From: Gammaproteobacteria bacterium
GTDB lineage: Bacteria; Gemmatimonadota; Gemmatimonadetes; Longimicrobiales; Gaopeijiaceae
Direction of reading: 5' to 3'
Assembly: GCA_028820325.1 (NCBI GenBank)
Contig: JAPPJO010000078.1
Span: forward strand, 1 to 49,007
DNA: 49,007 nucleotides
Below the pieces are notes generated by a model, which was not told the origin of the DNA, did no database searches, and saw only the letters and a list, made by a program, of their open reading frames with translations. The position numbers and the translations under genes were made by a program. Every line of letters starts with the position of its first letter. Within the stretch, counting starts at the first letter, position 1. This document shows, one piece after another, positions 20,049 through 30,031 of this stretch.

Positions 20049-20660
20049 TTGAACAAGAAGCAAGTCGAAGACATTGAGAGGGGCGTGCTCCGAAGAAGGG
20101 CGCAGAAGGTACTCCAGGAACACCGGCTTCCCCTTACGCGAGTACTCTCTCCTCCACCGGACGCCCCAATTCGGCAAGAAGCGAGGGAGCGTCTGTCACG
20201 ACCCATGCGCTCCGTATCCCCAACGTTCTTCAGAGGCGTGGGACCAGCTAGCGGTGTCCATCGTTTCTTCGACCGCTATGTGGAATACGAGCAGTATGAC
20301 CCCGAGACTGTCACGGACACGTTGATTGCCGGCGGTATTCCGTTCTTGGATCGAAAGACCCTCTTGGGCTCCGTCCTATTGGTCGCCGGAGCGATGACCA
20401 TCCTGGGCATCTGGCCGCCCTTCTGGTACTCCTTGAGCGGATCCGTCTACCATTTCATGTCCCAGTGTACCAGGGGCAGTAGCATTAGACCCAAGAACTT
20501 TCGAGGTGGCACGAATGGAAGACCACCTTGCAAAGAGTGTGCAAAGTATTGGAAAGGAGCGTTCTATTACGTTCCCGATAAGTTGCGCGATGAACTCTCC
20601 GCGGAAGAATGGGCCGATGCCAAGGCCTGGTCCGAGAGCGGTATGAAGTCTGACGTCTGA
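20049..20660 (+). CDS. Small membrane protein downstream of DISARM, unknown
   Basis: A 203-aa product from TTG 20049, chosen because AGAGGGA lies just upstream; the same frame is open back to 19920. The N-terminal third is basic and soluble, with VEDIERGVLRRRAQKV. Residues about 110-140 form one or two membrane segments (LLGSVLLVAGAMTILGIW, then aromatic residues). After it come a lone Cys and a CKEC pair (about 162-182) that could bind metal, then an acidic end. No family is recognised. It lies 130 bp after drmC on the same strand and could be a non-canonical passenger of the DISARM operon. The start is uncertain. Confidence 0.5.
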   Translation: MNKKQVEDIERGVLRRRAQKVLQEHRLPLTRVLSPPPDAPIRQEARERLSRPMRSVSPTFFRGVGPASGVHRFFDRYVEYEQYDPETVTDTLIAGGIPFLDRKTLLGSVLLVAGAMTILGIWPPFWYSLSGSVYHFMSQCTRGSSIRPKNFRGGTNGRPPCKECAKYWKGAFYYVPDKLRDELSAEEWADAKAWSESGMKSDV

Positions 20661-20689
20661 ATATTGGAACGGTTGTACAAGTACGGTAT

Positions 20690-20884
20690 TCACCTGACAC
20701 CCGGGTTCAACCGAGGTTCAGGTCCTACGCTGCTTTCTTCACTGCCTTCCTGGCCGTGGGTTGGGGTGCGGGGGATCCCGACCTTGAAGATCTCATAGGA
20801 CGCGTCCCTCCATGCCGTGGCTGCGAGCGCCTGGATCTGCTCCTCGATGAGCTTGAGCGGCGTGTCAGTCCATGACCGTTTCTA
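20690..20884 (-). other. Protein-like frame without a start codon
   Basis: On the minus strand just past the stop of the fusion gene at 20865, a second frame reads SWTDTPLKLIEEQIQALAAT and then AWRDASYEIFKVGIPRTP before a stop near 20690. The composition looks like a real helical protein. The frame opens after a TAG with no ATG, GTG or TTG before it. It may be the remnant of a downstream gene or a small gene with a damaged 5' end. No family is recognised. Confidence 0.25.
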
Positions 20885-23732
20885 GGACAGACAGTTCATC
20901 GAGAATCTGCCGTGTGTCTCGGAACTCGCCTTCCAAAGCCGGCTTACTCTCAAAATGATAAGACACAAGCCGGATCTCTTCCCCACGCGCTCTATTGAAG
21001 AAATAGCAAGCGTTGCTGGCTTCGTCTGGACTCGGCTCCAGAGTTATGAAGGGGAGTATTGGCAGCGCCCGACGCTCCGCCTCTCCGAGGAAGTAGAGTT
21101 GCCCATAGGTCACGGGTTCCTCCAACGACACACTTCGTGACGGAAACGGATAGCTTCTGCCCATGATCACCTCAACCCGCGTCTGGTAAGTCCCATCGGG
21201 CAGGCGTCTCATGTCGCCGGCGCGAACCAACCGGTAGCGCGTCCAAACAGTGCCAAAGCTCTCTCGAACTTCGTTGAGGATGTCGAACAGCGTTACCCTG
21301 AGCTGGTAAGCTTGGCTGGCGCTAACGATTCCTCCATGGCCGCGCCACATATTCCGGCTGGAATTCGCCTTTTTGACGGCGCTCACGAGATTCTTGCTGA
21401 GCAACGCGCCGAGTACGGAGCGATCCGCCGTGCAGAAGGCTTGGAGGCACTCGTCGCACTCACTAACTTCCTGACTCCCGAGCATCTGACGGGCTCTCTT
21501 AAAGAGACGTTCCGCGATAGTGATCCACGTACCCATAGTGGCTGTTCGAATCGACAAAGAACGGCTCTCAAGAGTGCTACGGACAGATGGCCATTCGCGC
21601 TCGAACATTGGCTTGTCCGTCCAAAAGGCACTCAAGGCCAAGGTGGCGAGGAACGCTGACAGTGCTTCGAAGAAATGGTCAAGGTGTTCATACTGTTCTT
21701 TGTCATTCCCCGCAGCCGCATGATAAGCCCAGAGAATGGATGCCAGTGGGAAGGGCAGTTTGTCCAACCACGCCGGAAGGCTGTCGTCGCGGTTGACGCC
21801 TTCGAGACGATCTCGTACCCGGGCTTCCGCGAGAGGGCGCTGCCACAGTTGTTCTCGGATTTCGCGCACCTCGCTCATCAATGACGCGGCTTTGGAGTCG
21901 GTCTCGAGTATGCGGAGCTGAGTTGCTTTGTTGGGAAGGAACAGCACGAGATCTCCAACTCCTCGTGGAGGAAGCCTGCGATAGGCCCCGTAGGCTACGA
22001 CGCCGGCCTCGCGGACCATTCGTCCAGCGGCAGAGTTGAGGAAACGCGCGACGTAACTTGGATCTGCGATGTCTTCATTGAGTACAACCTGCACCCAATC
22101 GCGAGCCTTGACCTGGAGCTGCCCAACCTCAGTAGCGGCTCGTTCTGAAGGAATAAGAGGCAGATAGATGACATCAGATCGTTCCTCGAATCCCGAAGGC
22201 CCACCGCGCCCAAGGGGCTTGATCTCCTGAGCGATATCGCCCAGTCTTTGCGGCTTCAGACGTAGTGTAGTGGCGAGTCGATCGACTCGTTCCGTAGAAG
22301 CGAGTGTCTCGGGGCTCACGAAGTCACTGCTGGCGACGAGTCGACCAGTTGCTACGCTCCCAGAATCAACCCTTTCAATCAAGTTCTTCAACGTCGCTTG
22401 GTTGCGTTCTTCGTCTTCCGAGAGGATCCCACCGAAGACATGGCTGGATTCGCCTTTACGGATGAATGCTAGCCCGACTCTGTGCCGATAGGTTCTTGGT
22501 TGTGGAGGAACGGATACATATGCTGCTAGACTAAGACCAAAGTCTGGTAACATTCGTCGGACACTATCGTTACGTCTGTTGGACAAGAATCTCGGTGAGA
22601 CAACGAAGACGCCGATCCCGTTGACGGACAGCGCACTGCATGAGCGGGGTATCAGGAGATGACCGGGGCTGTCACGGACAGCCCATGAGACACCTGCAAA
22701 GCGGCGCTTCACAGAGGTCGTACCCAGCGGTGGGGAGCAGACGATGAGATCGAATTGCCCCTTAAGGACCTGTGGATTCTTGTCTACACCGCCCGGCAGC
22801 CATTTCACCTCGTTGTGATGATCCAGCACCTGGACAGCCTCAAGCACTTCCTGACGAGGGCATAGCGCGGTCGCCCGACAAGACGGGCTCCCAGCCAGAG
22901 GGAACACGGGACTCCCCAGGCTGGCGTGGAGGTCCAAGACCGACGTGGCACCCCACCCGGTAGCAAAGGCGGCTAGGAACCTTGAGGGCATCTCGGGCCA
23001 TATCCCCTCCCCGTACAACCGCCCTCGGATCGCAGCCAACCAGACATCATCGTTCGTCGGGGCTATCCCCCGGTCCCGAGCCTCAACAACCAACGCCGCG
23101 AGGTTACGGGCGGTGTCGATGTCGCCCCGAGTGAAGCGATCGAAACTGGTCCGACCGCCTCTTGAATGGCTAGAGGCTCGGACCGGTCGAGAACCCGTCA
23201 TTTCGATTGCCCGTTGGTCGGCTCCTTTGCTGACGGTATCCTGGGTCGCGCTGATGACTAGCCCTCCCGTGCGAAGGCCGACTGCGGCAAGAATTTCGCC
23301 ATGCGGCGAGGACGGCAAATGCTCTATCAAGACTAGTTGAGCCGCTCTGAAGATGAGTTTCTCATCGGACTTCAGAAGGGCAAACACTCCTCGCGGGAAC
23401 CCCCCCTTCACGTTGTGGTCTCGTAGCTCCCGAGGTGACAAGTCGGCCTTGTCCCGCGACGGCAGGACTGCAATCTCAGGGATTTCCCACAGCTTGTCCT
23501 TCCTGAGTCTGCCGAAAGGGTAGTAAGCGCGCGCCGGTCCCTCGGGACCAAATTTCCTCCACAGCTTATCGAAACTTCGTTCTACTTCGCGATAGGAGAC
23601 TAGTCTATCTTTCTCCTTCGTCACGCGTGCTAGGGCGATAAGCAGAAGAAAAGGTTTGTGAGGTGCCGTTCGGCCGCGGCTCTTCCACGGCCTAATCTTC
23701 CTCACCCGTTGAAGGAATTCATCGGGAGTCAT
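20865..23732 (-). CDS. Fusion of SBD-like, methyltransferase-like, specificity-like and HEPN-like domains
   Basis: A 955-aa protein from ATG 23732 (GTG 23780 is an alternative). Residues about 20-155 match the sulfur-binding domain (SBD) of ScoMcrA-type enzymes: HKPFLLLIALARV, then YYPFGRLRKDKLWEI, a GGF turn and EILAAVGL. Residues about 200-480 resemble an HsdM-type adenine methyltransferase, with a degenerate motif I (SVLDLHASLGSP) and motif IV CSPPLG (332-337). Residues about 490-640 look like an HsdS target-recognition half, with RLGDIAQEIKPLGRGG and YVARFLNS. The C-terminal third begins with a helical bundle (FFEALSAFLATLALSAF) and has R793-N-M-W-R-G-H799, a HEPN-type Rx5H signature. It is divergent from the helicase gene at 24276. 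Known SBDs bind phosphorothioated DNA; whether this one does is unknown. No dnd/ssp modification genes are present. Confidence 0.7.
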   Translation of the reverse strand: MTPDEFLQRVRKIRPWKSRGRTAPHKPFLLLIALARVTKEKDRLVSYREVERSFDKLWRKFGPEGPARAYYPFGRLRKDKLWEIPEIAVLPSRDKADLSPRELRDHNVKGGFPRGVFALLKSDEKLIFRAAQLVLIEHLPSSPHGEILAAVGLRTGGLVISATQDTVSKGADQRAIEMTGSRPVRASSHSRGGRTSFDRFTRGDIDTARNLAALVVEARDRGIAPTNDDVWLAAIRGRLYGEGIWPEMPSRFLAAFATGWGATSVLDLHASLGSPVFPLAGSPSCRATALCPRQEVLEAVQVLDHHNEVKWLPGGVDKNPQVLKGQFDLIVCSPPLGTTSVKRRFAGVSWAVRDSPGHLLIPRSCSALSVNGIGVFVVSPRFLSNRRNDSVRRMLPDFGLSLAAYVSVPPQPRTYRHRVGLAFIRKGESSHVFGGILSEDEERNQATLKNLIERVDSGSVATGRLVASSDFVSPETLASTERVDRLATTLRLKPQRLGDIAQEIKPLGRGGPSGFEERSDVIYLPLIPSERAATEVGQLQVKARDWVQVVLNEDIADPSYVARFLNSAAGRMVREAGVVAYGAYRRLPPRGVGDLVLFLPNKATQLRILETDSKAASLMSEVREIREQLWQRPLAEARVRDRLEGVNRDDSLPAWLDKLPFPLASILWAYHAAAGNDKEQYEHLDHFFEALSAFLATLALSAFWTDKPMFEREWPSVRSTLESRSLSIRTATMGTWITIAERLFKRARQMLGSQEVSECDECLQAFCTADRSVLGALLSKNLVSAVKKANSSRNMWRGHGGIVSASQAYQLRVTLFDILNEVRESFGTVWTRYRLVRAGDMRRLPDGTYQTRVEVIMGRSYPFPSRSVSLEEPVTYGQLYFLGEAERRALPILPFITLEPSPDEASNACYFFNRARGEEIRLVSYHFESKPALEGEFRDTRQILDELSVLETVMD

Positions 23733-24275
23733 CAATGCCGAGTCCGGGTTATCGTGCCCATCAGGAGCTGGTTTGCTCACGCTCTCACGACCAAATGACA
23801 CGACACCCAACGTGATCGCAACAGACGGGATGGCGGTCGATATCTTCGTCTGTGCCAGGGGTTGCGGACCGGAGGGTCGGATCAGTCTTGTGAGCACGTC
23901 TCAGTACGCCGATCAGCTGGGAATACCAATCGCCCCACTCCTCCCCCTCACCGGATCCACTACCCGGGGGTGGGTGCTTGTCCGAAGGAACTCGTAACAG
24001 ATGTTGCAGGTCCGGAAGGCGGGCGACGAATCGCGCTCGGCTCTCTCGATCCAGCGGCGGCAGGGCTCACGGTACTCGGAATCCTCGTCCGCCGCATTGA
24101 GGAGCATAGGAGCACGTTGATGTCGAACTACAGCGGAGTACCCTTGCGCCCTGAGCCCCAATCCCCGCACCCTCCCCTCCGTTCCCCCCCACGCCATCAC
24201 CCTCAGCGCAGGGCACCGCCCGATGCCACCACCCGTACCGCCATCCGGGTTACCTGCAAGAACACCCTCCACCCC
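23733..24275. other. Divergent intergenic region
   Basis: 543 bases separate the leftward fusion gene (start 23732) from the rightward helicase gene (start 24276). The rightward frame is open upstream from 23862, but that part reads as non-coding. On the minus strand, 23913 to about 24110 has a weakly protein-like patch (FRTCNICYEFLRTSTHPRV) with no clear start. Promoters for both genes should lie here; I see no confident boxes. Confidence 0.4.
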
Positions 24276-27200
24276 ATGACCAACCTCTCCTCCATCCGGC
24301 AGGAACTCGAGAAATCCCGCCGCGATGTCCTCGATCTTTCCCTGCGCAACCCGCTGCTCAACTTCCGTCCGACGAAGCGGCGCGGCATCGAGGTTGTGGA
24401 CGAGCGCTCGCGCGAGCTCTTCCGCATCCTCGTGGGCGGTTCCGCACCCGACGGATCCTCGTCCCGAAGCCCGCGGGTCATGTACTTCCTTCCCGCCTCC
24501 CAGGAGACGGCGCCCCTGCCGACCGGAGCACAGGCCACGGGCGACATCGACGACATCCCCTCCGAGCTCCTCGCCATGCTGGGCGAGCCCGACGACGACC
24601 TCGACGAAGCCGCCGCGCGCCACACCGATAACAGGCTCCAGACCGCGCTTCCCCGCGCCGCGCTCAATCTGCGCCTGCGCGCGACCTTCCGTCAGGCCCG
24701 CCTCTCGATCGAGGAACAGGGGGTCAACATCCTCTATCTCGCGCTCGGGATGCTCACATGGTACGAGTCCGAGAGCAGCAGCATCGAGCGCCGCGCGCCG
24801 CTGATCCTGATCCCGGTTCAGCTCACCAGGTCCAGCGTGCGGGAGAATTTCAAGCTCAGGTGGACCGGGGACGACATCGAGGCGAACCTCTCGCTCGAGG
24901 CCAAGCTCAAGCAGGATTTCGGCGTCCGCCCGCCGGAGATGCCCGCCGAGGAAGATCTCGACGTGGAAGACTATCTCTTCCGGGTCGAGAGGGCCGTCGC
25001 GAAAAGGGAGCGCTGGGCGGTCGAGCACGACGCGGTGCACCTGAACTTCTTCTCCTTCAGCAAGCTGCTCATCTACAAGGACCTCGATCCGGAGACCTGG
25101 CCGGAAGAGGGCCGGCCGGCGGACCACCCGCTGGTGCAGCGGCTCTTCGGCGGCGACGGATTCGCGGAGGGGCCGCCCGACATCGGCGAGGACGAGCACA
25201 TCGACGATGCCGAGGGGGTGGCGGAGCTCCATCCGGTGATGGACGCGGACAGCTCGCAGACGCTCGCGGTTCTGGACGTGATCAAGGGCCGCAACCTGGT
25301 GATCCAGGGACCTCCGGGCACCGGGAAGTCGCAGACCATCACCAACCTGATCGGGGAGGCGCTGGCCAACGGCTGCACAGTCCTCTTCGTGGCGGAGAAG
25401 ATGGCCGCGCTGGAGGTCGTGAAGCGGCGCCTGGACACGATCCACCTGGGCGACGCCTGCCTGGAGCTGCACAGCCACAAGACCAACAAGCGGGTCGTGC
25501 TGGACGAGCTGAAGCGCACGCTGGCGATGGGCCGGCCGAAGGTCGGGGGCTGGGCCGAGGACGTGGTGCTGCTCGATGAGGCCCGGGAGCGCCTGAACGA
25601 CTACGCCCGCGCGGTCAACTCGCCGGTCGGACGGAGCGGGCTGACCCCGCACGACCTGGTCGGCCGTCTGGCGCAGCTCAGGGAGGATGGGCTGACGGTC
25701 GCCGGGCCGGGGCTCCCGATCCGGGATTCGGTGTCGTGGAGCGACGAGCAGTTCATTCGCAGGCGCGAGCTGGCCCGCGAGCTCCAGGAGCTGGTGCGCG
25801 CGATCGGAGTTCCCTGCAGGCACGTGTGGTGGCCGTGCGGACGGCTTCACTTCGTTCCCACCGACGAGCATTCCGTGCGCGGCGTCCTAGAGGCCGCGGC
25901 GGGCGCGTGGCGCGGGCTGGAGCGGGAGACGGAGGAGCTGATCCGGAGGCTCGGCCGCGACAGGACGTTCGGGCGGCTGAGGCCCGCGGACGTGGAGCGG
26001 ATGATCCGCACCGCGCGCAGGGCCCTGGAAGCTCCGGCGCTCGGGGGCGCCAATCACCGCAGCCCGGGCTGGGTCGCCGAAGCCGCGCGCATCGAGGAGG
26101 TGGCCGGGGCCGCACGCTCCTTCGCCGAAATCCGCTCGCGGCACGACGCCGTCCTGATCCCCGAGGCCTGGGACGAGAACGTGCTGGCGGAGCGTCAGGC
26201 CCTGCGCACCTACGGGGGCAAGTGGTGGCGCTTCCTGTCCGGGCGGTTCCGGGCCGCGCGCAGGAGGCTCGCGGGACTCTGCCGCGGTGAGATGCCCCGC
26301 GCCGTCCGGAAGCAGATGGAGTTGGTGGATGCCATCCTGGAGGCGAAGCGCCAGTGGCGGGAAGTCGAGGAAGCGGGAAGCTTGATCAGCCGGCTGTTTC
26401 CGGGGCTGAGCCTGGGCGAGCGCGTGGAAGGGCACCGCGCGTTTGGAGAGGCCGCGGCGTGGCTGGTGCAGCTTCACCGCGATCAGGCCGCGGGGCTCGT
26501 GGGAGACGAAGTACACGACTTGCTGGACCGACTGCTTGGGCGCCCCGGTGCGCCTTCGGGCCATTCGCCGGCCCCATCCTCTTCCGATCCCTCCGAGCAT
26601 TCCTCGGGCCCGTCCTCCTCCGATCCCGCGAATCCCGCTCAACTTCGCGCTGCCGCCGACGCTTGCGAGGCCGCGATGGAGGGGCTGGCCGAGGCGTTGG
26701 ACGCCCTGGCCGAGGTGATGGAGCTGCGGCCGGAGCGGCTGGAGCCCGACGAGTCGCTGAAGGAGCGCGCCTACGGTGCCCTGGATGTCTGGCTCCGAGC
26801 CGCACTCGACCGAGTGGCCTCCATGCACGACGTGGTGCGCTTCAACCAGCTGGAGCGGCTTGCTACCGAAAAGGGCATCCCGGAAGTGGCCGGAGCGGCG
26901 GCGTCACGCCCGGACGCGGCGGGCCAGCTCACCGGCCTCTTCGACCACGCCTGCTACGCCGCCTGGCTGGATGCGGCGTTCCGCGAGCAGGAGGCGCTGG
27001 CCCGGTTCGACGGGGCGACCCACGGAGGCATCATCGACCGCTTCCGCGAACTGGACATGGCGCAGTTCCACCACAACCGGGCGCTGATCGCCGAGCGCCA
27101 CTGGGAGCAGCTGCCGCGCCACCAGGGCGGCGGCCAGCTGGGCGTCCTCCGCCGGGAGTTCCAGAAGAAGACCCGCCACCTGGCCGTCCGCCGACTTATG

Positions 27201-29172
27201 GCGGGAGCGGGCAGGGCGGTCCAGAGCATCAAGCCGGTCTTCATGATGAGCCCGCTCTCGATCGCCAAGTACATCCCGCCCGGATCGGTCGACTTCGACC
27301 TGGTGGTGTTCGACGAGGCGAGCCAGGTCCGTCCGGTCGAGGCCCTCGGCGCCATCATCCGGGGCAGGCAGGCGGTCGTGGTGGGCGACAGCAAGCAGCT
27401 GCCCCCGACCAGCTTCTTCGACCGCATGGCCGACGACGGGGAAGACGAAGCGAGCCGGACCGCCGACCTGGAAAGCATTCTGGGCATGTTCTGCGCCCAG
27501 GGGGCCCCCGAGAGGATGCTTCCGCTGGCACTACCGCAGCCGCCACGAGTCGCTGATCACGGTGTCGAACCACGAGTTCTACGACAACCGCCTGGTGGTC
27601 TTCCCGAGTCCCGACGGCGGCAAGGTCGATACCGGCCTCCTCTTCCGCCACAATCCCGAAGCCAACTATCAGCGAAGGGGCATCAACACCGCCGAGGCGA
27701 AGACGATCGCGCTGGCCGTGATGAAGCACGCCCGCGAGACCCCCGAACTCACTCTGGGCGTCGCGGCCTTCAGCAACGTTCAGGCGCGCCGCATCGAAGA
27801 CGAGGTCGACATCCTGCGCCGCCGCGATCCCTCGCACGAGGAGTTCTTCGCCGGGCACCCCGAAGAGCCGTTCTTCGTCAAGAACCTGGAGAACGTCCAG
27901 GGAGACGAGCGGGACGTGATCCTCATCAGCATCGGCTACGGCAAGATCGACGGCACCTATCTGCCGATGAACTTCGGCCCGCTCAACCGCGACGGTGGCG
28001 AGCGGCGCCTGAACGTGCTCATCACTCGGGCCCGCCGCCGCTGCATCGTCTACTGCAACTTCGTCGGCGCGGATCTCGACCTGAGGCGCTCCGGGGCCAG
28101 GGGCGTCCGGGCGCTCAAGACCTTTCTGGAGTACGCGCAGCACGGAATGATCGACATCGCCGAGGCCAGCAGCAGGGAGGCCGATTCTCCGTTCGAGGAA
28201 GCGGTCGCCGCCAGGCTGCGCGCCCTGGGACACGATGTCGCCCACCAGGTAGGATCGGCCGGGTTCTTCGTCGACCTGGCGGTGGTGGACCCCGACCGGT
28301 CCGGACGATACCTCCTGGGCATCGAATGCGACGGCGCCACCTACCACAGCTCCCGCTCCGCCCGCGACCGGGACCGCCTGAGGCAGCAGGTGCTGGAGGG
28401 GCTGGGGTGGAGGATCCACCGCATCTGGAGCACAGACTGGTTCCGCAATCCGCAAAAGGAACTGGAACGGGTCGCGACGGCGGTCCGCGCCGCGAAGATA
28501 AACGGGGCGCAACGGTCCGCGCCCAGGCCCTCGCCTCCCAAGCCCCTCGAAAGAGCGCCCGAGCCCGAGCCGGAAATTCCCGCTCCCACCGCTCCCTACA
28601 GGGTGGTCCAGCTGCGCATCAGCCTCCTCGGCACGCCGCTCCACGAAGTTCCGGCCGGCGAGCTGGCGACGTGGATAGCCCCGGTGGTCGACGTGGAGAG
28701 TCCCGTCCACTTCGACGAGGTGATCCTCCGCATCCGCAAGGCCGCCGGGGTGGGCCGTGCCGGGCGCCGCATCCGCGCGCAGATGCGATTGGCTGCAACA
28801 GTGGGCGCGAGGCGGAAACTCTTCAGGGTCGATGAGTCAGACTTCCTCTGGCGCCTCGAGCGCCAAGCCGTCGAGGTACGTCGCCGGGATGGCGACATCC
28901 CCTCGTCCCTGCGCGATCCCGCGCGCATCGCCTCCGAGGAGATCGGGACCGCGCTGGTCCACGCCATCCGGGTGAGCTACGGCATCAAGCCCGCCGACGC
29001 GGTCGCCGAGGCGATCCGCATCTTCGGCTTCAAGAGATCCGGCCCGAAGATGGTCAAGCGCTTCCGGCAGGTACTGGACGACCTCGTGGCGAAGGGCGCG
29101 ATTCTGCGCGAAGGATCGCTGTTGCGGGTGCCGGACGACGTCAGGGGCGGATCCCCCAGCCCGCCTGGCTGA
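24276..29172 (+). pseudogene. DUF4011/UPF1-like helicase with C-terminal Vsr-like nuclease and DUF3320, frameshifted
   Basis: About 1,632 codons from ATG 24276, which begins the DUF4011 motif (VLDLSLRNPLLNF). Order: DUF4011 (1-300); superfamily-1 helicase with Walker A GPPGTGKSQT (345-354), VVFDEASQV (about 1011-1019) and GDSKQLPP (about 1037-1044); second RecA lobe NVQGDERDVILISIGYG and RRLNVLITRARRR; PD-(D/E)XK/Vsr-like MTES_1575 nuclease (SPFEEAVAARL, FFVDLAV, ECDGATYHS); C-terminal DUF3320-like region. At about 27522 one extra C (CTTCCGC for an expected CTTCGC) breaks the frame. The proper continuation, RWHYRSRHESLITVSNHEF, lies in the next frame and runs to 29172. As written, the first frame encodes only the front part plus junk to 28835. 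Family proteins occur in defence islands. An assembly error near a G/C run is possible. Confidence 0.82.
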
Positions 29173-29249
29173 GCAACCCTTACGTTACGTTAGGGTGGCC
29201 GGTGGGTTGGCCCAGCCGTCACGCTCATCCAGACAGGAGAGTTGATCCA

Positions 29250-29951
29250 ATGCAGGACAGATACGCCGGCGATATCGGAGACTATGTGAAGTACGGGCTT
29301 CTGCGGGCGATCCGCGGCACCCGGCGTCTCGGTGTCGCCTGGTACCTGCATCCCGACGCTGGACCCGGCGGGGACGGCAAGCACATTGCATACCTCCAGC
29401 GTCCGGGTGAGTGGCGGCACCTTGACGCAAAGCTGTTCGACACGCTGAAGGAACTGGTCGGTAACCGGCGGTCGGTCGCAGCCATACAGGAGTCCGGCAT
29501 TCTCGGCGATGCCGTCTTCGCCCCCGATCGTCTGGCTGTGGCTGAAGTCAGGATCCACGATCGCGAGCGCTGGCGATCCCGGTGGTTCAACCGGATCCAG
29601 CGGCAGCTCACCGGTTGCGATCTCGTCTTTGCCGACCCCGACAACGGCCTCGTGCCCGACGACCGTTTCAGGCCTGCGACAAAGGTGGGTGCAAAGGGGA
29701 TTCCACTCTCGGAGGCCGTGGCACTGGCGGAAGAACGCGCCGCCGTGATCTACCACCACAACACCAGGCGCCGGGGTGGCCATCGCAACGAGATCTTGTG
29801 GTGGAAAAACCAACTACCGAGCGGCACCTTGGCCTACTATTGGCGCCGGGTGAGCAACCGGACGTTCTTCGTCATCAATCCGGACGGCGAAATCCGCCGG
29901 CGACTTCGTGAGTTCGAGAAGCGGTGGGGTGATCGGGGAGAGTTGGTGTGA
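29250..29951 (+). CDS. Conserved hypothetical protein with KYGLLR motif
   Basis: A 233-aa protein starting at ATG 29250 behind AGGAGA. Conserved-looking blocks are GDIGDYVKYGLLRAI at the N-terminus, LGVAWYLHPDAGPGGDG, LVFADPDNGL (about residue 128) and AVIYHHNTRRRGGH (about 165). Proteins with this pattern are widespread, uncharacterised and frequent in accessory DNA. The DPDNGL block at a strand end resembles active-site loops of Rossmann-like enzymes such as TcmP-type proteins; that comparison is inference. It follows the helicase-nuclease on the same strand after 77 bp and marks the right edge of the island. Confidence 0.7.
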   Translation: MQDRYAGDIGDYVKYGLLRAIRGTRRLGVAWYLHPDAGPGGDGKHIAYLQRPGEWRHLDAKLFDTLKELVGNRRSVAAIQESGILGDAVFAPDRLAVAEVRIHDRERWRSRWFNRIQRQLTGCDLVFADPDNGLVPDDRFRPATKVGAKGIPLSEAVALAEERAAVIYHHNTRRRGGHRNEILWWKNQLPSGTLAYYWRRVSNRTFFVINPDGEIRRRLREFEKRWGDRGELV

Positions 29952-30031
29952 CCGACCCAGTCAAGTCTGCGGCCCCCCGGACCCCACCATCCCCCCTCCT
30001 ACCGCAAAGCTCAGTCCGGCCCGCGTGGTCT

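Noticed and set aside
23862..24275. Upstream extension of the helicase ORF
   Set aside because: The family begins at the MTNLSSIRQELEKSRRDVLD block (ATG 24276); the extra residues are Pro/Arg-rich and non-coding in character.
23913..25871. A 652-codon open frame antisense to the helicase gene
   Set aside because: It mirrors the GC-rich codon pattern of the clearly coding plus strand and has no recognisable domains; the DUF4011 and Walker A motifs are on the other strand.
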